Of a stretch of 64,000 nucleotides of DNA, positions 42,547-51,669 are shown piece by piece. Under the pieces are notes generated by a model. The model was not told where the DNA came from. It did not search any database and saw only the letters and a list, made by a program, of their open reading frames with translations. Where the stretch lies: positions 20,139 to 84,138 of the forward strand of contig JACPTZ010000017.1 in NCBI GenBank assembly GCA_016192525.1, in the 5' to 3' direction. The stretch is from Planctomycetota bacterium. GTDB taxonomy: Bacteria > Planctomycetota > MHYJ01 > JACPTZ01. Made by a program: the position numbers and the translations under genes. Positions within the stretch are counted from its first letter, which is position 1; each line of letters opens with the position of its first letter.

Positions 42547-43320
42547 ATGAGCGAGTTCGTCGTTGAGTCCGTGCGGAACGGCACCCGCCTGACGCTGGTC
42601 CCCGCCGGAGACCGGGCCTACTCCGCCTCCATCGAGGGTCCCGGCCTTCGCGCGGCGGCGACGGTCTGCGATGCAGGCGGCGAGACGCGCGGGTTCGCGG
42701 ACCTCTGGTGCGATCTGGCCCGGCAGTGGCGAAACTGGGGAGGGGGCAAGTCGTGGAGTTCGTCCGGCGAAGCGTTCCGCATCGAAATTCGCGCGGACCG
42801 GACCGGCCATGTCGAGGCGCACGCCTGGCTCACGTGCGCGGCGCCGTTCACCTGGCGAGGAGAAGCGGCCCTTCTCCTCGATCCGGCCCGGCTCGACGCC
42901 CTGGCTTCCCAGGCCGTCGCCTTCGTCGATTCCCTCCTGGGCGAGACGCGTGACAGGCGACCCGTCGCGCCGGCCGCGGCGGCCGCGGTCCCCGGGCTCG
43001 ACGCCCTCGCCGCGCAGGCGGTCTCCCTCGTGGAGTCGCTCCTCCCGCGACCGCAGGAGGTGCGCCCCAGCGCCCGGGCCTGTCCCAAGTGCGGAGGGTG
43101 CGGAAAGGTGCACCGGACATCGATGCCTCACAAACCTCCGGACTGCTTTTTCTGCGAGGAGTGTTCCGGCTGCTCCGGGACCGGCGTCGTGCCGGAGGGC
43201 GCCTCGCGCTGCCCCCGGTGCAAAGGGGAGGGGCGCTATCACGAGAGCACGATGTCGCACAGTCCGGGGTGTATCTTCTGCACGGAGTGCGAGACCTGCG
43301 GTGAGAAGGGCTGGATCTGA
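42547..43320 (+). CDS. DUF6228-like domain fused to DnaJ-type zinc ribbons
   Basis: A 257-residue cytoplasmic protein. The first 110 residues show the FADLWCDLARQWRNWGGGKS and GHVEAHAWL pattern of DUF6228, a domain found in immunity-type proteins. Two ALASQAVAFVDSLLG-like helices follow, then four CxxC pairs (CPKCGGCGK, CEECSGCSGTG, CPRCKGEG, CTECETCGEKG) in the style of the DnaJ zinc domain. The arrangement suggests protein or nucleic-acid binding. GGAGGAG precedes the ATG. The next gene, convergent, ends at the very next base. Confidence 0.7.
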   Translation: MSEFVVESVRNGTRLTLVPAGDRAYSASIEGPGLRAAATVCDAGGETRGFADLWCDLARQWRNWGGGKSWSSSGEAFRIEIRADRTGHVEAHAWLTCAAPFTWRGEAALLLDPARLDALASQAVAFVDSLLGETRDRRPVAPAAAAAVPGLDALAAQAVSLVESLLPRPQEVRPSARACPKCGGCGKVHRTSMPHKPPDCFFCEECSGCSGTGVVPEGASRCPRCKGEGRYHESTMSHSPGCIFCTECETCGEKGWI

Positions 43321-44964
43321 TCACCGATCCGCCCCGCGGGCGTCTTCGAGGAAGGGGGCCTCGAGGACGGGCCAGTGCCAGACGGGGCCCTCGGAGGCGG
43401 TGAAGGTGACGTCGATTGTCCAGTCGTCGAACTTGTCCGAGTCCTTCATCTTCAGCAGCCCCACCCACAACTCCTGCGTGTGCGGCTGGAAGGCGACCGT
43501 CTCCGGCCGCGCATTGGCGCTCGTGAGCTTCGAGGCGTCCAGTCCCCATCCGCCGGAGGTCACCGCGCGTGTCACCGTCCCCCTCGATATCTTTTTTTCG
43601 AAGAAGGAAACCGTCACCGACCCCTCCTGCCGCGTCACCGGCTTTCCCTGCTCGTCCTCAAAAGCGAAGACGAGGAAGACCACGTCGCCCGTGTACTTCA
43701 TCTGCTTCTTGCGGCCGGTGAACCGACCCTCCACGTCGCCGATCCCTGCGAGCCGGACCTTCGCCGCCTTCGCCGGCTTCTTCGGCTTTGGGCCTTTCGG
43801 TCCCGCCGCCGCCGGCGCTTCCGAGGCGGGCAGACGTTCCACCACGGGGGCGCTGAAGGACTCCGGGCCGGCCGGGGTGTCGCTGGGGGAGGCCGGATCG
43901 TAGGCCACGTCGTAGCCGTACCCGTTGAAGGCGGGCGCCTCCGGCAGACAGGTTTCGCAATGGACCACCGCCCCCGCCGCCAGGACCGCGGGCGGAATCA
44001 GGGGAACCGCGGTCTCCGCATCGCCGGACAGGGTGACCGTGCACTGCACGTTCCTGACGGCCTCCTTGAGGCCGTTCCGGAGGGTCCCGCGGACCACGAG
44101 CGTTCCGTCGGAGAGCCGCAGGAAGGCGAATTCGGCCGCCTCCACGGCGGCGCCGCTGGAGAGCCGGCCCGCGTCGAGCGCCGGGCGCTCTTTCACCTGC
44201 ACGATCCGCGCCGTGAACGGCTGATCGGAGAAGATCCCCGGAACGGTGAGACGGAACCCGGCCACCCCCTTCGGCGGGATCGGATCGCCTCCGAAGGCGA
44301 CGAAGCGGCGCGAGGTCACGGCCCCCCCGGCGTCCATTCCCTCCACCAGCACGCCCGCGTCCCGGGCCGGTTCGGTCGATTCGTTCCGCACCCAGCACCG
44401 GATCGCGGCGGCATCGGGCGGGGGATCGACGGCGCTCGCCGCCTCGAGGAGCGTGAGCGCCGTGCCCGGGGCGGCGGAGACCTTCGCGGGATCGAAATAC
44501 TCTCCGTCGGTGATCTCGGCCGGGGCGCCGGGGCTGGGCGACTTCAGGCGGAAGGTGTGCGTCGATCCGTGGTGCGTGTAGGTGACGGTGAAGGTGACCT
44601 GGTCGAAGTTGGGGACGCGCACCTCGGAGACGGAGCAGACGAGCGCCCGGCGGGCCGGGAGCGTCGGGCGGCTCCAGATCGGGAATTTCCTCACTTCCTT
44701 CCCGCCGGAATCGGCCACGGCGGCTTCCACCGAGATCTGGGTCAGCGGCTCGGCGCCGAGGTTCTTGATCACCGCTTCGATCCAGGTCTCCTGCTCGAAC
44801 CGAGACCGCGTGATGTCCAGGGAGGTGACGCGGACGCGGCACGGGGACGGCTCCTCGGCCGCCGCCGCCGCGGAGACGGCCAGGATCATCACGAGGACAC
44901 GGAGGCACGAATCGGCATGAAGCCGGAAGCGGGGGCCGCGATGAGACACAGGGTGGCCGGGCAT
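43321..44964 (-). CDS. Exported multi-domain beta-sandwich protein
   Basis: A 547-residue protein with a signal peptide ending near AVSAAAAAEEP. The first domain (VTSLDITRSRFEQETWIEAV, then KNLGAEPLTQISVEAAV) and a later one (RCWVRNESTEPARDAGVLVE) look like CARDB/Ig-like modules; a third (VRGTLRNGLKEAVRNVQCTV) resembles FxLYD-type domains. A KGPKPKKPAKAAKVRL linker leads to a final beta domain. Such proteins sit in the periplasm or on the surface; no enzyme signature. The ATG at 44964 follows GGAG. Alternative upstream starts overlap intergenic sequence. Confidence 0.7.
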   Translation of the reverse strand: MPGHPVSHRGPRFRLHADSCLRVLVMILAVSAAAAAEEPSPCRVRVTSLDITRSRFEQETWIEAVIKNLGAEPLTQISVEAAVADSGGKEVRKFPIWSRPTLPARRALVCSVSEVRVPNFDQVTFTVTYTHHGSTHTFRLKSPSPGAPAEITDGEYFDPAKVSAAPGTALTLLEAASAVDPPPDAAAIRCWVRNESTEPARDAGVLVEGMDAGGAVTSRRFVAFGGDPIPPKGVAGFRLTVPGIFSDQPFTARIVQVKERPALDAGRLSSGAAVEAAEFAFLRLSDGTLVVRGTLRNGLKEAVRNVQCTVTLSGDAETAVPLIPPAVLAAGAVVHCETCLPEAPAFNGYGYDVAYDPASPSDTPAGPESFSAPVVERLPASEAPAAAGPKGPKPKKPAKAAKVRLAGIGDVEGRFTGRKKQMKYTGDVVFLVFAFEDEQGKPVTRQEGSVTVSFFEKKISRGTVTRAVTSGGWGLDASKLTSANARPETVAFQPHTQELWVGLLKMKDSDKFDDWTIDVTFTASEGPVWHWPVLEAPFLEDARGADR

Positions 44965-45079
44965 GGGACTCCGAATTCTCTTCAGTGGATTCGGTGGTTT
45001 CAGCGGTTTCCCTGCTTTCGTTTCCTTCTTCGAGGCGACAGATCCAGGCGGAGGGGTGCAGATCATCGCCTCGGGTTGC

Positions 45080-46339
45080 TCAGGCCCCAAGCGGTTTCCT
45101 CGTGTCCCTTCGTGCCTTCGTGTCTTCGTGGGAACGCCGCGCCTGCTCCGCGTAGCGGCTGAGCTGGGCGAACTGGCGGCTGAAGTCGTGTTCCTCCACG
45201 CCGATCGGATGCTTGAAGAAACAGGCGGCGTGGAGCATCGGGCCCGCCTCGCCCCGGCGCTGCGCGAGGTTGGCCAGGCGCACGAGATCGAGGACGAGCG
45301 GGGCCGCCAGGACCGAATCGCATCCCTGCCAGATGAACTGGAGCGACATCCGGGTGTCGAGGAAACCCTGGAACTGGATGAAGTCCCACGCCGTCTTCCA
45401 GTCGTCGAGCGAGGGGACGTAGTCGATCCGGACGTGCGTGTGGGCGTCGTCGTCGCGGAGGATCGAGCGCAGGACGGCGTCCTTGTCGGCCACCTTGGCG
45501 GCTTTCGCGGAGGGGTCTTCCAGCACCTGGCCGTCCCGGTTTCCGAGCAGGTTGTGCCCGGTCCAGGCGAGCACCTTCAGATTCCGGGCCAGGAAGAGCG
45601 GGGCGAGCACCGACTTCACGAGCGTCTCGCCCGTCTTTCCGTCCCGGCCGCAGTGCGGGACACCGCGTTCGCGGGCCAGTTGATCGATCCCCGGCACGGC
45701 CGCCCCCCAGGCCGGGGTGAAGTTCACGAACGGGAATCCGCAGGAGATCGCCGCATACGCGTAAAGCATCGACGCGGTCACGTCCGGACGCCGGTCGGCG
45801 TCGAGCAGCCGTTCGAATCCCTCGCGGGTGGCGGCCTCCGGCGGGAAGGGGCCGGCCGGCTCGGTCGAAGCGAGGTTGACCACCACCACCGTTCGCGCGT
45901 CGGTGGAGGACTGGAAGGCGCGGAGGTCGGAAACCACCCGGTCCGACATGGCTCGCAGGGAGGGGCCGCGGGAGACCCCGGGCAGGTCGGCGAACCCCTC
46001 CACGATGCCGCTCGAACCGCACAGGATGCCGGGCCGGAGCCGGGAGGATGTCGCCTCGAGCGCCGGCTGCGCCGCCGCGAGCATCTCGGAAGAGAGGAAT
46101 CCGGCCGCGTTCCGGAGTTCTTTTGCCGCCCGCAGGCAGTCGATCTGTCGGACCTCGTGTCCTCCGAAGACGAGATCGTCCAGCCCGGCCAGATCGAGGC
46201 CGTGGAACGGTTCGAGATCGGTGACCAGCCCGGAGTGAGCCGTCAGACCGGCCTTGAGCGCCTCGACGCCGACCAGCACCGTCGTCGCGACGCCGCCGCC
46301 GGCGCCGATGAGCCAGACACCGAGGGGTTTGGAGGGCAT
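45080..46339 (-). CDS. Myo-inositol-1-phosphate synthase (Ino1)
   Basis: A 419-residue NAD-dependent enzyme converting glucose 6-phosphate to inositol 1-phosphate. The Rossmann motif is VWLIGAGGGVATTVLVG at residues 7-23. TEPAGPFPPE, FVNFTPAWGAAVPGIDQLA and DGKTGETLVKSVLAPL, then VLAWTGHNLLGNRDGQVL follow as in archaeal/bacterial Ino1, with KDAVLRS and HVRIDYVPSLDDWKTAWDFI at the C-terminal catalytic part. The last 15 residues (RRSHEDTKARRDTRKPLGA) translate a CACGAAGGCACGAAG-type microrepeat and are unlikely to be ancestral. The ATG at 46339 is at the expected N-terminus; longer frames run into low-complexity DNA. Confidence 0.9.
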   Translation of the reverse strand: MPSKPLGVWLIGAGGGVATTVLVGVEALKAGLTAHSGLVTDLEPFHGLDLAGLDDLVFGGHEVRQIDCLRAAKELRNAAGFLSSEMLAAAQPALEATSSRLRPGILCGSSGIVEGFADLPGVSRGPSLRAMSDRVVSDLRAFQSSTDARTVVVVNLASTEPAGPFPPEAATREGFERLLDADRRPDVTASMLYAYAAISCGFPFVNFTPAWGAAVPGIDQLARERGVPHCGRDGKTGETLVKSVLAPLFLARNLKVLAWTGHNLLGNRDGQVLEDPSAKAAKVADKDAVLRSILRDDDAHTHVRIDYVPSLDDWKTAWDFIQFQGFLDTRMSLQFIWQGCDSVLAAPLVLDLVRLANLAQRRGEAGPMLHAACFFKHPIGVEEHDFSRQFAQLSRYAEQARRSHEDTKARRDTRKPLGA

Positions 46340-46686
46340 GGGAGGCTCGAGGGAGTAAAACGTAAAACGTGAAACGTAAAGCGTGAAACGCAAAACGTAA
46401 AACGTCAGAAACGGAAACGAAAGCAGAAACGGACAAGGAGACAGAGGCGGACAAAGAAACGGACAAGGAAACAGAATCAGGCAAAGAAACGGAAAAGGAA
46501 ACGGGAGCGAATTCGCGCGAGTCCCCTCACGGGGCCGGAACCCCGGAACGGAGCCCATCCTGTTCTGGAACGACGCGTGCGCCTGCCTCTTCTCTTACGT
46601 TTTCCGTTTTCCGTTTTCCGTTTTACGTTTTACTTCCTACATCTTACCTCCTACGTCTTCCGTTCGACGCCCCCGCCCGCCTTCGC
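46340..46686. repeat. Hexamer-like low-complexity tracts upstream of ino1
   Basis: No gene. 46355-46505 is a run of degenerate units of the type GTAAAACGTGAAAC passing into GAAACGGACAAGGA; 46509-46520 has a partial AATTCGCG motif; 46590-46675 has the mirror-type TTTTCCGTTTTCCGTTTTAC tract. The ino1 promoter was not recognised. Confidence 0.65.
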
Positions 46687-47841
46687 CTACTCCCTGACGT
46701 GGCCCCTCGCGTGCCCCAGGGCCTCGAGCGCGAACGACGTGACGATCGGCGGGAATCCTTCCCACCACCGGTCGGCATCGTTCACCCAGGAGCCGTCCGG
46801 CCTCTGCCGTTCGGCCAGGGCGTCCACCAATTCATTGGCCCACGCGTGCGGCGTGCCGTCAGACGTCGTGATCGTCTTCTCTCCGTACGCCGCCAGCGCC
46901 TTGGCGAACGTGTGGTAGTAGTAGTAGAGCCCCTGCTGGCCGCTCGCGGGCTGGTCGTTCCGGAGCCCCGGGTTCTCGGAGAGCGTCCAGTGCGCCTGGA
47001 TCCATCCCACCGCGCCCTGGACGCGCGGATCGTCCTTGCGCACATAGGCGTGGAGCATGCTCATCAGCCCCGCGTAGGTCATGCTGCCGTATGACTTGTA
47101 GACCGTCTTTCCGCCCGGGCCCGGCTGGGTCCCGGCCTTCGACTCCTCAGGAGCGTAGAAGAAGCCGCCGTCGTCGCCGGCCGTCGCCTGGTCGTTCGAC
47201 TCGCTCCGGTTCTGGACCCGCTGGAGGAACTGCACGGCCCGGCGGAACACCTCGCTGTCCTCCGGGACGCCCGCCGCGCGGAGGGCCTCGATCGTCATCG
47301 ACGAGTTCGAGAGATCGGCGCGCGGCGCGCCCTTCTTCTCGTCGTAGCCCCAGCCGCCGTCGCGGTTCGTCCCGTCGTTGTACTGCGTGCCCTCAAGATA
47401 GGCGCGGCCCTTCGCGATCGCCTCGCTGTGCTTGCCCTTGTCGACGGCGCAGAGGGCCATCACCGCCAGCGAGGTCTTGTAGTTCGGCATCCTCGGCTGC
47501 TTCTCCGGATCGACGAAACTGCCGTCCGTCTGCTGATTCTTCAGGATGTAGGCGACCCCGCTCTTGATCTGTTCGAGGTGGGTGTCGTGGAGCGGACTCG
47601 GCGCGCGCGCGAGGACGGCCACCACGAGGGCGGTCGTGGCGACGTCCGGCTGGCCGCCGGGGTCCTTCCACGCCCCGCTGGCCGGGTCCTGCTGGGCCAC
47701 GAGGTAGTCGAAGCCCTTCTGATAGACCGCCTCCAGCTTCCGGGCGGCGGTCTGCGACTTCGACGCCGGCGGGGAGTCCTCGGCGCGCATGGGCGCGGCG
47801 AGGACGAGGAGGGTCAGGGACAGGGCGGTCAGGCGGTTCAT
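46687..47841 (-). CDS. Exported alpha/alpha-toroid protein (prenyltransferase/squalene-cyclase repeat)
   Basis: A 384-residue protein with a signal peptide (MNRLTALSLTLLVLAAPMRA). Repeats of the type QQDPASGAWKDPGGQPDVAT, NQQTDGSFVDPEK, and RPDGSWVNDADRWWEG match the QW-like repeats of the terpenoid-cyclase/prenyltransferase toroid. The catalytic DXDD of cyclases is absent, so a binding or structural role is more likely. AAGGAG eight bases before the ATG at 47841 supports this start; an ATG at 47862 would overlap the upstream stop as ATGA. Third gene of the operon 50075-46687. Confidence 0.78.
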   Translation of the reverse strand: MNRLTALSLTLLVLAAPMRAEDSPPASKSQTAARKLEAVYQKGFDYLVAQQDPASGAWKDPGGQPDVATTALVVAVLARAPSPLHDTHLEQIKSGVAYILKNQQTDGSFVDPEKQPRMPNYKTSLAVMALCAVDKGKHSEAIAKGRAYLEGTQYNDGTNRDGGWGYDEKKGAPRADLSNSSMTIEALRAAGVPEDSEVFRRAVQFLQRVQNRSESNDQATAGDDGGFFYAPEESKAGTQPGPGGKTVYKSYGSMTYAGLMSMLHAYVRKDDPRVQGAVGWIQAHWTLSENPGLRNDQPASGQQGLYYYYHTFAKALAAYGEKTITTSDGTPHAWANELVDALAERQRPDGSWVNDADRWWEGFPPIVTSFALEALGHARGHVRE

Positions 47842-47858
47842 GCGGAGCTCCTTGGGGT

Positions 47859-49106
47859 TCATCGCTCGAAATACCGCCGCACACAGTCATCGTATTCGGC
47901 GGGCCAGTCGTGTCGCAGCATCGCCTCCGCCCGGCTCGATTCCGCGCGGAGGACGAATTCATCCGGCGAGAGGTTTTCGATCGGAACCGCCCCATCCACC
48001 GGGCCGGGGGCGTCGGAGATTCCGCCGGAGGCCGGAGGACGATCCCCCGAACCGATCCGGGCCGGGGGAGTCAGCGAAGAACCCCGCGCCTGGGCGGCGA
48101 ACGCCTCGGCGAGACGGGGGATTCCGGCCGCCGCGGCGGGAGGCGGAAGGGCGCGCCGAAGCGTGACCATCGCGGCCGCCAGCGCCTCGAGGTCATCCTG
48201 CTCCAGGGCGGCCTCGATCCTGGTTGCGGCTTCGGCGCACGCGGGGAACTCCGAGAGCGCCTCCAGGGGAAGCGGGCATTCGAGTCGCGCCGCCGCGCGA
48301 TCGGTCGGCGACAGGGTGCCGCGTCGCGCCGCGTCGATCGCCCGATCGAGGGCGTCGGCCGCTTCACCCCGCGTGGGCGGGGGGGCGAGTGTGCGGGCGA
48401 GCGACTCGGACCAGTCGCGGACGGCATCGAGTCGCCGGAGCGCGCCCGCGGCGGCGGCGGCCGTTGACGGTCGGACGCCGCCGGCGGTCGGGGCCCCGGC
48501 TTCCCGGCGGGCCTCGGCGAGCGCCGGGTGCTCCGCCGCAGGTCCGAGTGAGGCGATGGCGGAGGAGACATCCTCCCCTGCGACGGCCTGGTGGATCCCG
48601 CGTGCGTTCTCCGCCGTCCGGGGTGCCCAGGGCCACAGCGCGGAGAGCGTCGCCAGGGCGATCGCGGCGGCGGCCCCGCCCGTGTGGCGGGGCCAGACGG
48701 GCCGCGGGATGGCGCTCCTCCCCGCGGATCGGAGGCATTCCGCGGCCTGAAAGACGATCGCCTCCGACAGGGCGGACTTCACCTCGCCCCGGAGGCAGGC
48801 CAGGGCGGAGACGCACCGTTCATGCGACTCCATCCGGCGATCCAGGACGAGCGCGGCGGTCGACTCGGTGTCCCTGCTTCGAGCCGCCCGGAAGAGGGCG
48901 ACGATCATGATCGCGACTCCGAGGGCTCCGGCGGTCCAGGCCCACGTCGTCCCGCCGGACCCGCCCGCCGCCGCGAAGCCAGCCGCCGTGAGCAGGGCGG
49001 CGAGCGGGGTCGAAGCGACGAGGGCGTCGAGTCCGCGCTGCATCCGGCGCGCGCGGAGCGTGGCCCGGACGGCGTCGAGAACCAGGGTGGGGTCCGAGGG
49101 GGTCAT
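47859..49106 (-). CDS. Membrane protein, function unknown
   Basis: A 415-residue Ala-rich protein with hydrophobic segments near residues 33-48, 54-72 and 144-164, then a long helical soluble region (ALRRLDAVRDWSESLARTLA and LEALSEFPACAEAATRIEAA). It resembles the membrane proteins that often accompany BatA-like or MoxR systems in planctomycetes, but no such partner is here. It begins 12 nt after the YdjY-like gene and its stop nearly abuts the toroid gene, so the three form an operon. Confidence 0.65.
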   Translation of the reverse strand: MTPSDPTLVLDAVRATLRARRMQRGLDALVASTPLAALLTAAGFAAAGGSGGTTWAWTAGALGVAIMIVALFRAARSRDTESTAALVLDRRMESHERCVSALACLRGEVKSALSEAIVFQAAECLRSAGRSAIPRPVWPRHTGGAAAAIALATLSALWPWAPRTAENARGIHQAVAGEDVSSAIASLGPAAEHPALAEARREAGAPTAGGVRPSTAAAAAGALRRLDAVRDWSESLARTLAPPPTRGEAADALDRAIDAARRGTLSPTDRAAARLECPLPLEALSEFPACAEAATRIEAALEQDDLEALAAAMVTLRRALPPPAAAAGIPRLAEAFAAQARGSSLTPPARIGSGDRPPASGGISDAPGPVDGAVPIENLSPDEFVLRAESSRAEAMLRHDWPAEYDDCVRRYFER

Positions 49107-49118
49107 ACGGCGGTCGCC

Positions 49119-50075
49119 TCACTTCTCCTTCGGCGGTTCGGGCGGAATCGCGCCGGGACGCACCGGGCTCTTCTCATCGCAGGCTGTTTCCAGTTCCAGC
49201 ATCGCCTTTGTCTCTTCGGCCGTGGCCGGTCGGATCAGGATCCGCACCGGTGTCCCGGGGGTCGGAAGGACCCTCTCCTCGGCGAAGTAGACGCCATCGT
49301 CGCCGCCGTCGTAGAGCGGGTTGTCGAGCAGCGCCGTGGGATCGTGCAGGGTGGCGATCAGGGTCTTCTGTCGATTGGCGGCGTACACGGTCCGGCCGGT
49401 GGGCTTGCCGGTGTCCGGATCGATTTCGTTGTGGAACTCGGAGCCGGTGTAGACCCACCCCACGCGGGGCATGGCGGCCCGCTCTCGACCGTTCCGCACG
49501 CAGTCCTCCGCCCAGTGACGCTCGACCTTTCCGTCCCGCGTCCACTCGATCTCGCAGACCGCGCGATCGCCGGTCGGTTTGGTCGGGTCCCCGAGTCCCC
49601 TCGGGCCTTCGGTTCCCTCCTTGAGGCCGAGCAGGATGAGCGCGAGCTGCAGTTCCTGGGGCGGGTACGCGACCACCACGATCGACTCATGGTCTTTCCC
49701 GCCCTCGGTGCAGGCGAACACCTCGATCAGTCCGGCCTGGATGCTGACCCGGCCCTGGAGCGTGACCGTGTGGCCCTGAAGATCGACCTCGATCCCGGAC
49801 GGCGTCGTGAACTTCGTGGCGTCGCCGCCCTCCGGCGGGGGAGAGCCGGCGTTCTGGGCCAGGATGGGGCCGTTCGGGGGCGGGGAGGGGACGGAGTCCG
49901 CGGGCCCCTCCGGCGGCGCGACCGGCTTGATCACCGGGCGTTTTCGACCGAGATCGAACTTGGCCTCATGGATCGGGTGGGAGGTCTCGAATCCGGCGAT
50001 GGCCCCGGCGACCACAACGCCGGCCAGGGCGAAGGCGGCCGTCAGTCCTCTGGGCGTGCCAACGGGGGCGGTCAC
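49119..50075 (-). CDS. YdjY-domain protein with N-terminal membrane anchor
   Basis: A 318-residue protein that starts with GTG. A hydrophobic segment at about 10-28 (LTAAFALAGVVVAGAIAGF) is followed by a Pro-rich linker and a YdjY-like domain from about 90: VTLQGRVSIQAGLIEVFACT, GKDHESIVVV and LQLALILLGL match the family. YdjY domains are uncharacterised and common in PVC bacteria. First gene of the three-gene operon down to 46687. Confidence 0.75.
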   Translation of the reverse strand: MTAPVGTPRGLTAAFALAGVVVAGAIAGFETSHPIHEAKFDLGRKRPVIKPVAPPEGPADSVPSPPPNGPILAQNAGSPPPEGGDATKFTTPSGIEVDLQGHTVTLQGRVSIQAGLIEVFACTEGGKDHESIVVVAYPPQELQLALILLGLKEGTEGPRGLGDPTKPTGDRAVCEIEWTRDGKVERHWAEDCVRNGRERAAMPRVGWVYTGSEFHNEIDPDTGKPTGRTVYAANRQKTLIATLHDPTALLDNPLYDGGDDGVYFAEERVLPTPGTPVRILIRPATAEETKAMLELETACDEKSPVRPGAIPPEPPKEK

Positions 50076-50181
50076 GGGGCTTCACTCCGGATGACGGGTC
50101 TGTCCGATCAGGGCGCAAACCTCATTCCGGCGCCGGGTGCACTCTCCGCGTGGAGCGGGACGTCTCGGCGCGGACCCTGTT

Positions 50182-50811
50182 CTATTCCTGCACACCGCTG
50201 TCCACCGATTGCCCATAGGGGGCGGTCAGGGTCTGGGGCACGCCGAGGTGGTCGAGGATCCGGGCGACGACGAAGTCGACCAGGTCCTCCACCGTCTTCG
50301 GCCGGTGGTAAAAGCCGGGCATGGCCGGGAGGATCGTGGCCCCGGCGCGGGAGAGCGTGAGACAATTCTGGAGCACAATCGCCGAGAGGGGGGTCTCGCG
50401 CGGGACGAGGATCAGCCGTCGTCCTTCCTTGAGGCAGACTTCGGCGGCGCGGTGGACCAGGTGCTGCGAGATCCCGTTCGCGATCGCGCCGAGGGTGCCG
50501 GTGGAGCAGGGCACGATCGCCATCCCGTCGTGCGGGAAGGAACCGCTGGCGATCGGCACGGCGAAGTCGAAGGGGGAATGAACGGTGACGGAGGCCGGCT
50601 CGCGTCCCAGCAGGGCGCGGCAGAGGCTGCCGCCGTCCCGGACATCGAAGGTGACGCCGAGTTCCTCGCGGGCCACCTCAGGGGCCGTCGGCGAGGCGAC
50701 GACGTGGAGCCGGTGTCCGGCATCGACCAGCACCTGGAGAAGCCGCTGGGCGTACGGCATCCCGCTCCCTCCGGTGAGGGCGACGACAAAGGTCTTCGGG
50801 GCGTCTGTCAT
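50182..50811 (-). CDS. ubiX: Flavin prenyltransferase UbiX
   Basis: A 209-residue enzyme that attaches a dimethylallyl group to FMN, making the prenylated cofactor of UbiD-type decarboxylases. The FMN-binding ALTGGSGMPYAQRLLQVL is at the N-terminus, and the C-terminal LVPRETPLSAIVLQNCLTLS, then AGATILPAMPGFYHRP is the family signature including the Arg/Glu active-site region. The length is standard. The ATG at 50811 follows the usual N-terminus; the upstream frame is intergenic. No ubiD is in the window. Confidence 0.93.
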   Translation of the reverse strand: MTDAPKTFVVALTGGSGMPYAQRLLQVLVDAGHRLHVVASPTAPEVAREELGVTFDVRDGGSLCRALLGREPASVTVHSPFDFAVPIASGSFPHDGMAIVPCSTGTLGAIANGISQHLVHRAAEVCLKEGRRLILVPRETPLSAIVLQNCLTLSRAGATILPAMPGFYHRPKTVEDLVDFVVARILDHLGVPQTLTAPYGQSVDSGVQE

Positions 50812-51120
50812 CGGGGGTACCAACGGTTTCCACGCGGGGCGGTTCGTTCGTCTCCGCCGCCCCGGAATTCTAGCATCCCGGGGAGGGGGCCGGACAAGGG
50901 GATTCGGGAAGTCCCCGACCCCCGTTCGCTCCCCACCCCGTAGAGTATACAAATACGACGTGCACGTTGATTCTGTATACAGCGGGGATGCGGGAGGAGC
51001 GAGTCGGAGGCGGAGGTGGAGCGGCCGAGGTGGAGGCGGCACTGTAACTGACCGGGACACCGGGGCTGTTGACCTGTCTGCCCGCGCTCCTTATGATGAG
51101 GGCTCCTCGGGGGGTTCATC
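50812..51120. other. Divergent intergenic region
   Basis: About 310 nt between ubiX (minus) and the plus-strand gene at 51121. GTATAC occurs twice near 50944-50982, in an AT-richer patch, the likely promoter area. No repeat, terminator or RNA gene was recognised. Confidence 0.4.
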
Positions 51121-51564
51121 ATGTCTTTCCGCAAGATCCACACGCGCTACCTGAAGCGGACGCAGGACGGGACCAAGCCGTGGTGGTTCCAGAACGGCCG
51201 CGTCGATCTCTTTCTCTGGACGCGCCCCGATGGATCGCTGGACACGCTCCAGTGCGCGCACCAGGAGGTCCATCCCTCTCGGGAGGTGTATGCCGACTGG
51301 ACTCGGGACGGCGGGGCGCGGATCGGCTTCGTCGAGGGGAGCGCCGAGCGCGCCGCGAATCGGGCGATGTCACCGACGATCGACTTCGGAGTGCGGGTGC
51401 CGCCCGGAGAGGCCCGTCATCTGCTGGACGCCGCGGCGGAGTGTCTGCCGGAGATACCGGAACCGCTGCGGATGGAGGTGAATCGCGCCCTGGGCGCTGT
51501 CCGCGGCCTCTTCGGGGGGACAGGGAAGAGCGAGAGCCGCCGCCGCAAGGAAGAACCCCGGTGA
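51121..51564 (+). CDS. Conserved-looking small protein, function unknown
   Basis: A 147-residue soluble protein with no signal peptide. It reads MSFRKIHTRYLKRTQDGTKP, then PWWFQNGRVDLFLWTRPDGS and LQCAHQEVHPSREVYADWTR, and ends in a basic tail. It looks like a compact beta-rich domain of the kind seen in PVC-only hypothetical proteins. No motif or partner gives a function. A GGGGGG stretch 6 nt before the ATG could serve as ribosome-binding site. Confidence 0.6.
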   Translation: MSFRKIHTRYLKRTQDGTKPWWFQNGRVDLFLWTRPDGSLDTLQCAHQEVHPSREVYADWTRDGGARIGFVEGSAERAANRAMSPTIDFGVRVPPGEARHLLDAAAECLPEIPEPLRMEVNRALGAVRGLFGGTGKSESRRRKEEPR

Positions 51565-51669
51565 GGGCCCGCGAACCCGCGCCGGGCCTCCCGTAGACAC
51601 GGGCTCTCATTCAAAGGGCCCTCTTCCCCGATCCTGCTGCGCCCTCGTCGTTCTGACAGCCTGTCACCG

